In this document: positions 1 to 12,300 of the stretch, in pieces
Layout: the number at the start of each line of letters is the position of its first letter
How positions within the stretch are numbered: the stretch's first letter is position 1
DNA from: Paracyclopina nana
Taxonomy: Eukaryota > Arthropoda > Copepoda > Cyclopoida > Cyclopettidae
Direction of reading: 5' to 3'
Length of the DNA: 64,000 nt
NCBI GenBank assembly: GCA_019096065.1
Contig: JAGUCH010000004.1
Coordinates: 1-64,000, forward strand
Made by a program: the position numbers and the translations under genes
Notes under the pieces: generated by a model
The model's database searches: none
Told to the model about the DNA's origin: nothing
What the model saw: only the letters and a program-made list of their open reading frames with translations

Positions 1-217
1 GAACCAAGGACTGTTCGTTCTCAATGTCGATCCAAGTCTTGTCTATCCAGGTAACGTTCGTTTTTCTTGGCTAACCAAGTACAGTATGTTCTGGTCTATC
101 TAAGGACTGTGTGTTCCCTTAATCGACCCAAGGACGATTCCTTTTGTCGATCCAAGTCCGGTTCGTCGTAGTCTTTCCACGGACGGTACGTTGTCGATCC
201 AAGGGTAGAAGGATTCC
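1..217. repeat. Foldback family A, copy A1 (cut by window start)
   Basis: Tandem degenerate units built on GTCGATCCAAGGAC, all in one orientation, ending at GGATTCC near 217. This terminus is the reverse complement of the left end of copies A2 and A3 (GGACTCCT.CCCTTGG), so A1 is inserted in the opposite orientation. The other end lies outside the window. It lies downstream of the OGDH stop codon. Confidence 0.7.
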
Positions 218-247
218 GTTCCATTTTAAGGATGACCAAATAAAGAG

Positions 248-253
248 TTTATT
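248..253 (-). promoter_or_regulatory. OGDH polyadenylation signal
   Basis: TTTATT on the plus strand reads AATAAA on the minus strand, 79 nt after the OGDH stop codon. This is a normal position for a poly(A) signal. Confidence 0.6.
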
Positions 254-331
254 TCTCGCATCGCACATTGATGATTACGCACATAAATATGTATTTTTTT
301 TTTTGGTGTTTTCGAGTGTCTACATCTGGCT

Positions 332-3300
332 TTACTGCACGTCCATGGCGGATTTGATCATGTTGTTGAACTCCTTGTAGTGCTGAGCCTTGGATCCTGT
401 CGCTGGCGACGGGGCAACCTAAATTAAAAAAAATCAATGAATTAAAGTCATTACTCAAAGCCGCAAATATCAATTAATTGTTGATTTCAGCTGGTTGTTC
501 ATTGGGTCGCACACTGAAGTTTAGCCCAAGCAAAAAAATCGCACAGTAGGGTCACTCCTAATAAAAAATCATTGAAAGATTCCTAAGTGGTAAAAATTCC
601 CATAACCTGGATAAATTGCATTCCAAATCATATGAAACTCATTCCATAGCCAGGAAAATATCATATTTTAACATTTTTAAGCATATGTCAGCCTCACTTG
701 TGCAAAAACATCCAAATATACTAAGAAAAAGCCGCAAGTTTAGGCTTCAAAAATTGCACCAAATCTCAAAAGATTGCAGATATATGAACACAATTTTTTT
801 TGAAATGATCCCAAGGTGTTTTTTCATAAAGTATCCTTGAGGAACGCTCAAGTCCAAGGGATCTGGAGAAAAATTATTTCTTCTTCATTTTCAATGTTCA
901 TTTCGCATCATGAAATTAATTATAAAAATCTGAAGCTTGATAAAGTAAATTTCAAAATCAGAAAAGGAAGTAATTTTGAAACTTTGGAAGCAATTTATAA
1001 TGGTCTCTTTTGGGACTCCTGCCCTTGGATCGACAACGGATCGTCCGTGGATAGACTACAACAAACCGGACTTGGATCGGAAAAAGGAATCGTCCTTGGA
1101 TCGATTAAGGGAACACACAGTCCTCAGATAGACCAGAACTAACTGTATTTAGTTAGACGAGAAAAACAAACTGTACCTGGATAGACAAGACAAACCGTCC
1201 ACAGACCGACTATGAGAACGCACAGTCCTTGGATCGACAAAACGAGTCATCCATTAGATTGACATCGTGTCTTTCTAGTCTGTCTTTTCCCATTAGTACC
1301 AGGCTAGCTCTAGTCTATCCAGGGACTGTTTGTTCTAACAGTCGATCCAAGGACGATCTGTTTTTTATTTCTGGTACAGTTCGTTCAGCCAGTCTATCCA
1401 AGAACAGTTCTAGTCGATTCATGTTCTTATCTGTCATGACTGACGATCCAAGTACTGAACTGTCTTGTCGTTCCAAGGACAGTGTGTTCACATAGTCGAT
1501 CCAGGGACTATTAGTTGCAGTCGATCCAGGGACAGTATGTTCTAGTCGATCCAGGGTCGGCCGCCCCTCTTTTGCTACGTTTTCTATATGAAATGACTTT
1601 TATGCTAGTTAGTGACCCTTCTGTGTCTTAAGTGTGGAAGGATCAGTGAATAAATGGCTCACGTCTCTGCCGCAGTAGGTGATTCTTCGGTCGTATCCGC
1701 CAATGGCCGTCTGGAACCTGGGCTGGATGTAGCTCCAAGCGCCCTGGTTCTTGTGCTCCTCCTGGCACCAGACCAGCTCGGCCGAGCTGTACTTGTTGCT
1801 CTCCTCCAGCACCTTGTCGAAGGGGAACGGGCAGATCTGCTCGATGGTGTCGATGGCAATCTCTTGCTCGAGGCCGGCCTCGCGCCGCGCCTTGATCAGG
1901 TCGTAGTAGACCTTGCCCGTGCAGAAAATCACCTTCTTCACGCCGCCGGGGTTGGCCGAGGCCGGCCCCTTGTCGGCAATCAGCCTCAGGAACTGGGAGT
2001 CGGGGGTCATCTCGTCGAAGCTGGACTTGCACTCGGGATGTCTAAGCAGGGATTTGGGGGTCATGATCACCAGCGGCTTCCGGAACGGGAGCGCAATTTG
2101 ACCTGAAAGCATAGATTGCATACTTTATATGATGGAAAGCAATTTTCGCATGTATAATTCAGTTTACCAATTTGTCTCAGTTCATATAACTACACATATA
2201 TAAAAGCTCTAATATCTTACTTTACCAAGTGACATACATTATAAAGTATTTTATAAGGTGTGTCGCTCCTCTGTTTGACCAGATATTGTCCAAGAAGTAA
2301 ATGCCATTGCAGAAAAAAGGAGAAAAAATGCCGTGTATGGGGATCGAACCCTGATCATCTAGATTAGGAGTCCAACACTCTACTGACCGAGACACTGATA
2401 TAGTTAATTAGATTAATGCTAACAGTGACATTTGTTCTCTACTTAGCTCAGCTGAGCTGAGCTTAGTAGAAGAGTACAGTCTTTTTCAGAGATACCAGAC
2501 AATACTTGATCTAACATATCTTTTAGTTTCAAAAAGTGCCAAATTCAAAATGCGCAATTTTTTATTTGATTGATTATCGCTTTCAGCTACTCTTGCACTA
2601 CTGAGGGCCTCTCGACCCAAGCCCTCAAAGTGATCAGAAGCTAAGTCGAGATTGCCTCATCTGGTAACTTCATTAACATTTGAAAATTTCTTTCCCTATT
2701 ACAAAATCCTATATACATGTAAACAATTTATAAAACAGTCTTACAAAATATCTGAGCTCGTTTTACAGAGTATGAATCTCGTAGCATCACTTGGCTCTCG
2801 CAAGCTCTTGCCCGCAAAGTTGCCACTCGATTTTCGCTTAACAAAATTTGCTCAGCTATTGTATAGGCTTGATTTACAAATTGTCTACATATATGAATAG
2901 ATAAAAGTGTACGTACGCCTGAGGATGTGGAAATAGTTGGCGGGCGTGGAGCAGTTGGCCACGATCATGTTGATGTGGGTGAGCTGCTTGATGGCGAACT
3001 CGTCCTCGAGGGGCGGGAAGTACTCGGGGTCGTCGGCGCAGAGCTGGAGGAAGCGCTCGGGCCTGGCCGAGGAGTGCTCGGGCCCCATGCCCTCCATGCC
3101 GTGGGGCAGGAGCATCACGAGTCCGGACTGCCGCACCCACTTGGCCTGGCCGGAGCTGATGAACTGATCGATGATGCACTGGGCCGTGTTGGAGAAGTCT
3201 CCGAATTGGGCCTCCCACAGGACCAGGGCGTTGGGGTTGGTCATCGAGTAGCCGAGCTCGAAGCCCAGCACTCCGTACTCGGACAGCGAGGAGTTGCACA

Positions 3301-6300
3301 CGGTGTACGGCGCCTGGTCCGGGTACAGGTTGGCCAGGGCGTTGTAGGTCGACTTGTCCATCACCTGATTGTGGAGCACATGATGCCTGGAAACAATTGG
3401 AAATAGTATCGTTAGATGGCGCTTTCTCGAGCAAGTATTTTGGGGCAAACTGCCATTCACGAAACTTTTTACATGGTTAGGATCTGATATTCGAAATTTG
3501 GAGCCACGCTTGAAAAACTCTAGTTTCAACTATGAAAAGCTCGAAAATGGTTTTATGGCTCAAAAACATAACTTGCAAATAAAGTCTTTGATTAGAAATC
3601 CAAAAGCCAAAAAATTGCCAAATTTTTGTTGATCATTATAGATTTTTGTTATGGATCCACGCTCGAAAAACTCTAGTTTCATCAATGAAAGCTCGAAAGT
3701 TGGAAAATAGATGTATGAATCGAAGGGGTGCCATTTTGTCTGTAGAAGATTATCTTTTGTTAATGAAGCTTTCCAAAAACAATCTCCAATTTTTGATCAT
3801 TGATGAAGCACAGCCATGACAAATGTACTTGCTCAGGTTGCAGAAATAGATGGCACAGTGAATCTAGTAATTGTATGCCTTTTAAAGACGAAGGACATTT
3901 TGTTCACATTTCTAGGCCATGAAAGTGACACTGTAAGCTGTCATAACTTCTTTGTGAGCTCAATCCTTACCCTGTTATGCTTTGTACAAATAATCTAGAG
4001 CATGCCAAGTTGAATCTTTAAGCTAGACACATTTTGCTCGAAAGTTCGAAAATAGTTTTATGGCTCGAAAATAAGACTTGCAAATAAAGTCTTTGATTAG
4101 AAATCCAAAAGCCGAACAATTGCCAAATTTTTGTTGATCATTATAGATTTTTGTTTTGGATCCACACTCAAAAAACTCTAGTTTCATCAATGAAAGCTCG
4201 AAAGTTGGAAAATAGATGTATGAATCGAAGGGGTGCCATTTTGTCTGTAGAAGATTATCTTTTGTTAATGAAGCTTTCCAAAAACAATCTCCAATTTTTG
4301 ATCATTGATGAAGCGCAGCCATGACAAGTGTACTTGCTCAGGTTGCAGAAATAGATGGCGCACTGAATCTAGCGAATATACGCCTTTGGCTTATAGAGGA
4401 AGGAAATTTTGTGCTCATTTCTAGGCCATGAAAGTGACGTTGTAAGCTGTCATAATTTGTGAGCTCAATCCTTACCCTGTCACGCTTTGTACAAATAATC
4501 AAGAGCATGCGAAGTTGAATCCTTAAGCTAGACACATTTTGCTCGAAAGTTCGAAAATAGATGTATGAATCGAAAGGCTGCCATTTTCTACGTAGAAGAT
4601 AATCTTTTGTTAATGAAGCTTTCCAAAAACAATCGCCAATTTTTTATCATTGATGAAGCACAGCCATGACAAGTGTACGTGCTCAGATAGCAGAAATAGA
4701 TGGCTATCTATTTACGCCCTTGGCTTATTATCTATGTATAGTATATACCTGTGGGAGAATGTGCCTCTTTCGACGTCCTGGCCGGAGAGGCGGACGTGGA
4801 TGCCCTCCTTCATGAGTGATCCGAAGGCCATGGCCTCGGCGAGGGCCCAGTCCACGGTGCGGTTGTCAATCATGTCGGCCCTGGCCTTGAGGATCCTGGT
4901 CATGGCGCGGTGGATGACAAAGTCCTCGGCGTTGGGCGGGCCGGCGCTGAACTTGCGGCCGATGTGGGTGAGCGTCTCCTCGCGGACTCCGGTGACTCCG
5001 GACTTGAGCGGGTCCTTGCCCTCGAAGAAGCCGGACCAGGGGCTGTCGAGCCAGTACTTGTGGTACACCTGCTTCTCCGCAGCCGCCTTCTTGTACGCCT
5101 CCTCGCAGATCTTCTCGTACTTGTCAATCACCTGCTCCACCTCCTCCTTGCTCACCACGCCCTCCTCGATCAGCTTCTTGGCGTAGATGTCCAGCACGTT
5201 GGCGTGCTTCTTGATGATGCTGTACATGATGGGCTGGGTGAACATGGGCTCGTCGATCTCGTTGTGGCCGTGCTTCCGGTACCCCACCAAGTCCACGACC
5301 ACGTCCTGCATTAAAATTGGGCAACTTCAGTCAACGGAAAAAAATAAAAAATAAAAAAAATAGTCATCCAAGTAACTTTGATCTAAATCAAATTCAAGAT
5401 CTAAACTAATTCAAGATCTAAACTAATTCAAGATCTAAACTAATTCAAGATCTAAACTAATTCAAGATCTAAATCAAATTCAAGATCTAAATCAAATTCA
5501 AGATCTAAATCAAATTCAAGATCAGAATCAAATTCAAGATCAGAATCAAATTCAAGATCAGAATCAAATTCAAGATCAGAATCAAATTCAAGATCTAAAT
5601 CAAATTCAAGATCTAAATCAAATTCAAGATCTAAATCATATTCAAGATCTAAATCAAATTCAAGATCTAAATCAAATTCAAGATCTAAATCAAATTCAAG
5701 ATCTAAATAACCTTAAGATCTAAATAACATTAAGATCTAAGTAACCTAGAGATCTAAATAATCTAGATAACTTTAAGATCTTTAGGATCTAAATAACTTT
5801 TAACAAGGCCTAAGTAACTTGGATCAAAATCAAAATTATTTGGATCCAGGTTCAAATGATTTGGATCCAGGTCCAAATGATTTAATTCAAGTTCCAATTG
5901 ATTTGGATCACAAGGTCTAAATTATTTGGATCAAGGTCCGGATTGCTTGAATAAAGGTCTGGATTGTTTGGATCAAGGTCGGAATTATTTGGATCAACCT
6001 CTATGAGATTCCAGCCCTAAAAGTTTTTTATCTCTCAACTTCCCAAAGATTCAGCTCAAGCAGTAAAACATTTGAATACTCTAGATTATTTGTGCAAAGC
6101 TTCAAAGGGTAAGAATTGAGCTCGCAAAGATTGACACAATGTCACTTTCATGCCAATTCTATGGCCTAGAAACCGTACATCGAATTGCCTTCCCCTATTA
6201 GCCAAAGGCGTACGTTGGCTGGATTTACAGCGCCATCTATTTTTGCAACCTGAGCAAGTACATTTGTAGTGGCTGCGCTACATCAATGATCAAAAATTGG

Positions 6301-9300
6301 CAATTGTTATTGGATACCTTCATTAACCTAAACTAATCTTCAATGTATAGAATGGCCCCACCCTTTTGAGCCATAAAACTATTTTCAACTCACGCAAACT
6401 TTTGTTCTTTACATAGTTGAAACCAAATTTTCCAATTTTTCCAATATTACAATGTTTCATGCCAATTCTATGGCCTAGAAACTGTAAATGGAATTGCCTT
6501 CCCCTATTAGTCGAAGGCGTATATTTGCTAGATTTGCAGTGCCATCTATTTTGGCAACCTGAGCAAGTACACATAATGATCAACAAAAATGGGCAATTGT
6601 TCGGCCTTCAGATTTCTAACCAAAGACTTTACCAACAAGTTTTAATTTCGAGCCATAAAACCATTTTCGAGCTCTTCATTGCTGAAACTAGAGTTTTTCA
6701 AGCGATGCTCCAAATGTCGACTTTCAGATCCTAACCATCTAACAACTTTAGTTAATGGCAGTTTGCCCCAAAATACTTGCTGGAGAAAGCGCCATCTTAT
6801 ATCAAAAGTTTGCCCCTCCATTGGGCTATCAGAGGTTGTCTAACTTTTTTCACAATTTTTACAATATTGCAATGTTTCATGCCAATTCTATGGCGAAGAA
6901 ACTGTGCATAAAATTGCCTTCCTCCATAAGCCAAAGGCGCAAATTAGCTAGATTTGCAGCGCCATCTACTTTGGCAACCTGAGCAAGTACATTTAATGAT
7001 CAACAACAATGGGCAATTGTTTGGCTTTTTGGATTTCTAACCAAAGACTTTACCAACAAGTTTGATTTTCGAGCCATAAAACCATTTTCAAGCTCTTCAT
7101 TGCTGAAACTAGAGTTTTTCAAGCATGGCTCCAAATGTCGACTTTCAGATCCTAACCATATAACAAGTTTCGTTAATGGCAGTTTGCTCCAAAATACTTG
7201 CTGGAGAAAGCGCCATGCTATATCAAAAGTTTGCCCCTCCACTGGGCTATCAGAGGTTGTCTAAGGTTTTTCACAATTTTTACAATATTACAATGCTTCA
7301 TGCCAATTCTATTGCCTAGAAATGTGCACAAAATTGCCTTCCATTATAAGCCATAGGCGTATATTAGCTGGATTTGCAGCGCCATCTATTTTGGCAACCT
7401 GAGCAAGTACATGTAATGATCAACAAAAATGGGCAACCGTTCGGCTTTTGGATTTCTAATCGAAGACTTTACCAACAAGCTTCATTTTCGAGCCATAAAA
7501 CCATTTTCAAGCTCTTCATAGCTGAAACTAGAGTTTTTCAAGCGTGGCTCTAATCATCGAATATCAGATCCTAACCACGTAAAAAGTTTCGCTAATGGCA
7601 GTTTGCCCCCAAATACTTGCTGGAGAAAGCTTATATCAAAGAAGTTTGATCAATGATCATATACCTTGTGGAAGGTGGCTCGGTACTCGGCGGCGATCCT
7701 GCAGACGTGGATGACGGCCTCGGGGTCGTCGGCGTTGACGTGGAAGATGGGCGCGTTGACGACCCTGCCGACGTCGGTGCAGTAGGGCGAGGACCTGGAG
7801 AACCTGGGGTCGGTGGTGAAGCCGATCTGGTTGTTGGCCACGAAGTGGACGGTGCCGCGGGTGGTGTAGTCGGGCAGCTCGGACATGTGGAGCGTCTCGT
7901 AGACGACGCCCTGACCGGCGAAGGCCGCGTCGCCGTGTAATAGTATGGACATGACCTTCTTGCCCTCGGAGTCTCCGCGGTAGAACTGCTCGGCCCGCAC
8001 CTTGCCCTGGACGACGGGGTCGGCGGCCTCGAGGTGCGAGGGGTTGGCGACGACGCTGAGCCGGATGTTCTTGTTGGTGACGCGGTTGAGGCGCTCGATG
8101 TAGGTGCCGAGGTGGTACTTGACGTCGCCCGAGCCCTCGTCCGCCGCCTCCAGCCCCGCGAACTGCGTGAGAAGCTGGTCGAGCGGCTTGCGGCAGACGT
8201 TGGCCAGCACGTTGAGCCGCCCCCGGTGCGGCATCCCGATCACCACCGACTCCACGCCGTGCAGCGTGGACACGTCCACGATCTCCTTCATCCCAGGGAT
8301 CATCATCTCCACGCCCTCCAGCCCGAAGCGCTTCTCCGAGCTGTACTTCTTCGCCAGGAAGTTCTCGAAGCCGGCCGAGCGCGAGATGCGCGCGAGCAGC
8401 AGCCGCTTCTGGTCCGAGGTCAGCGCCAGCGACCCAGGACTCTCCAGCTTCTCCCGGATCCAGTTCACCTATGTTCAAATTCAATTAATCCATATGGCTA
8501 AGCAATCCTTTATTGACCGTCCCTGAACATGAGCATTTACTCTAATGACGCAGACCAAAGATTCCAATTGTGGTTAAATTAATTAAAGTCGACAACACTT
8601 TTCGTTGCCTCATAAGAAGAAAGTCGCTGAAACAGATTTACAGCTGTATCAAATAAAACGAAAGCTAATTTTTATGTAGAAGCAGTGTACGTGCTATGTT
8701 TCTTATTATGTTTAATGGACTCCTACCCTTGGATCGACAAGGGATCATTCGTGGATAGACTAGGAGCAACTAGCAGTGCATCAACGAAAAAATCTTACCT
8801 GGATCAACAATTGCTACGGACAGTTCCCAGATCAACAAGATCCTTGGATCGACTGTTAGAAAAGTCCTTGGATAGACCAGGACTGACACGTATTTGGTTA
8901 GAAAGAAAAACGAACTGTACTTGGATCAAATATACGGATCGTCCTTGGATCAACTATCAGAACATACAGTCCTCAGATCGTCCTTGGATAGGCAAAAGAC
9001 GGGTAGTACTAAGGACAGCTCGCTCTAGTCTATCCAGGGACAGTTTGTTGTAGCAGTCTAACAATGCACAGTACATTCTAGCTGTCGATCCAAAATCTAA
9101 CAATGTACAGTACATTCTAGCTGTCGATCCAAAATCTAACAATGTACAGTACATTCTAGCTGTCGATCCAAAATCTAACAATGTACAGTACATTCTAGCT
9201 GTCGATCCAAAAACAATCCCTTTATCAATGCAGGGACAGTCTGTTCTGTCAGTCTATCCTAGCACAGTTCGTACTATTCGATCCAGGTCCTGCCAAGTCA

Positions 9301-12300
9301 TAGCAGTCGATCCAAGGATATCCGTTTCATTGATCCTAGGACTGTTTGTCTGCAAAGTCGATCCAAGGACAGAATTCGATCCAAGGACAGAATTCGATCT
9401 AAGTACGGCCGCCCTGTTCAATCATTAACTGTTAATAAAAATTAATTTTTTACTTCATAATATAGCTGAGAATCTAAACTTTCTTCTTATGAAGCAACGA
9501 AAAGTGTATTAGACTTTTTATATACTGTAATACGATTTCCTCGTGTTATAATTCAGTTTACCGATCCGACTCAGCTCTTTTATATCACAGTTCTTTCTAA
9601 GCAATTTGGGGGATATTAAATACTTAACGGCCCTGGAATCAAATTCGAGGGATTTTAAGTAGCTTAATGCCCCTCATATTCCATGGAACTAATCAACATT
9701 CCAAAGAAGTTAGAAAAAAGAGAGAATCATCCAAGACTTGAACCTCAGCCAGTTGAATCAGCATTCCAATACTCTAACGACTGAGCTATGGAAGCATCAT
9801 GAAAATTGCATGCTATGTATAGGACTTAAGCATAATTTAAGCCAGATAAAGAAACCAAAAAAAACAAGGAATGACTGGGGTTTGATGCCTAGACTGCGGG
9901 ATCAAGAGCCAAGCGCTCTGACCACTATGCCATGGCTGCAACCCACAGGAAATGTATTTTTAAGTCTGTTTTATTGCTCTCAAACCACTGGATGCTAGCT
10001 AATGAGAGCCAGTGATATATAGCATAAAAACCGAGCAGCATTTTCTAGGGCACAGGGCAGCCCGGTAACTTCATTAAAACCCTCGAAAATCGTATTACAG
10101 TATATAAAATTGTATATACTTAAGCAGGCTCGGGCTAGTAAAGCTGTACTCGAGTTTTCCCATTTTAAAATCCTCGCTCAGCTATGTAATGACCCTACTT
10201 TACGTGCCCCAGCTCGAAATAAATAACTATTATAATTAATACACAACTGGAATCTTGGCAGCGCGATATTTCAGAAAATACTCATGTTCAGGGACGGTCA
10301 ATTAAGGTTTGCGTATGGTATGGATCATCAAAATCCATTTAAATAAGTAAGACTTAAGCCAACACCGAGCATAGACTATCAATGTTCTGTCCAAATCCGT
10401 TTCCACAATAATCCTTACCATTAAAATCCTTAATGTTAAAATCCGTACTGATAAAATCCGTACTATTGAAATCTGTACTGTTGAAATCTGTACCGTTAAA
10501 ATCCTTACTGTAAAAATCTGTACTGTTGAAATATGTACTGTTGAAATCTGCACTGTCAAACTCCGCACTGATAAAATCCGTACTGTTAAAATCTGCAAAA
10601 GTCCGCTCTGTCAATCTTTTCTTTGTGAAAATCTAAGTCAAAAACTAAAAACTCAAGTATTTTCAAACTAAATATATTCTTTAGAGTTTTTTTTTGGTGC
10701 CAAAAAAAAATTGGTGCTGCATCACCAAAATGTTTGGTTTATCAGCGTTTCTCTGCAATATTTTGACAAAATACAAATGTAGATATGTTTTAACATTTAT
10801 GCTGTGGATAGCAGCTATTATTTTACCTTTTTATGGGCCATTATTGAGTGATAAGCTAATGATTTGCTTTTAAGCATCTTAGATGATAATTTGGTCATTT
10901 TCCACACATTCTGGTACAAAACCTGTAGTCTGATAGCTATGAATTGCAAGTTATGCACCATTTGTAGTAAGATCAAGTCATGGATGGCATTCTATGCAAA
11001 AGTCAATCATTTTATGGTCAAGTCAACCAATGCGGTTGCAAAGTAAGAAAGTAGAGAAAAGTAAACAAGTAAATATGACCAATGTATAAGACTTAAATAA
11101 TAGGAGAAGTGCTACTGGGCGTGGCTTAAGGGGGTGCGTTTGCAGATCTACTGCACGCCCTAAAAGTGACTACAATGGAATTTTGGTTGCGGCTGACTAA
11201 ACTTGGGCCGGGGCAGACTTTTCGTAGCTCGTAATTCCTAAATGAGTCGACTTGGCCAAAATAGTCATAAATTAGGAGCTGCTCAATTCTGCTAGGGCTA
11301 TCTTAAATATTTCATCAATATTTTCCCAAATATTAGGAATTAAAGTTGTAAAATAGAGGTGCGGGTTGGCGTTTTCCTTTCTGGATCAATACAGTCCGCT
11401 GACTATTTCATTAGATCAGCAGACCCAAACGTTTTCAAAATTACTAGTAGCACTTGGCGCGCGCGCGCGCGTGCAGAGAGAATGCAAGAAGTAGCACTTC
11501 TCTTTCTATATAAGTCTCTGACCAAGACTAGGATCAAGATCAATTTGTTTTCGGATCCCTTGTTCAGTCAAGTTACCGTCATCAAACGAATTTTCAAAGA
11601 ATGGAATTTTGCTGAGCGGATTTGAACAGTGCGGAATTTAGCTGAGCGGATTTGAACAATGCGGATTTTTGCTGACTCGGATTTTAACAGCGCGGATTTT
11701 AACAGCGCGGGATTTTGCTGACACGGATTTGAACAGACATGCGACCGCTTCTAAGTAAACGAAAAATGATAAAGTTACCGCAGATATCTTGCCAGTGTGG
11801 TCGTCAGCCTTGCCAAATAATGAAAAAGAAAATCAAGTCATGCACAAGCTACAAAATCAAACTCGCGACGACGGATCGAGCCATCATTTTTCAAAATTCG
11901 CAAGTGTTCCAAGCTTTTTAAAAGTTTAGCTTCCAGGGCTCGATCCATCATCGTTCAAATCTGAACGCCAAACTCTGATTATAATCACCTCATCCAGGTT
12001 GTGAATGTGCATGAACTCTGCTCCGATGGAGCCACAGTAGACTTTTTCCAGCCTCGAAATGATCTCTCGCAGAGGCAACGCCTTTTCCTGAAATGAAGTA
12101 AACTCCATTAGAAATTCAATCAAAAAAAGATAAAGATAAAAGAGACCCAAATTGGTACCAGAATTAAAATATTTCCAATCGAATTTGCAAAAAAAAAAAA
12201 AAAAAAAAAAAATACCAAAACAGCCATTTAAGGCTGTTTTCCATTTCTATTTTCTATTAACTTTCGCTTGCTTCGAAATAAGATGGAATATTAAGACCTC

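Noticed and set aside
2598-2660. 5S rRNA-like stretch (GTGATCAGAAGCTAAGTCGAG)
   Set aside because: Only a short resemblance to the internal 5S region; the rest does not fit.
1654-8501. Long ORFs antisense to OGDH exons (for example 1654-2106, 2927-3406, 4910-5314 and 8034-8501 on the plus strand)
   Set aside because: They mirror GC-rich coding exons, stop at exon borders, have low-complexity Val/Gly/Arg/Leu composition and match no family.
8957-9193. Repetitive ORF with a 13-residue repeat starting [10 protein letters not shown]
   Set aside because: It is simply the 39 bp minisatellite of foldback A3; 39 is divisible by three so the frame stays open.
9061-9213. Possible CRISPR-like array
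   Set aside because: Repeats are contiguous with no unique spacers, and the genome is eukaryotic.
10302-10614. Repetitive ORFs of TVQIST / FNSTDFNST type
   Set aside because: Products of the 15 bp tandem array in family C; open in two frames, as expected for a repeat without stops.
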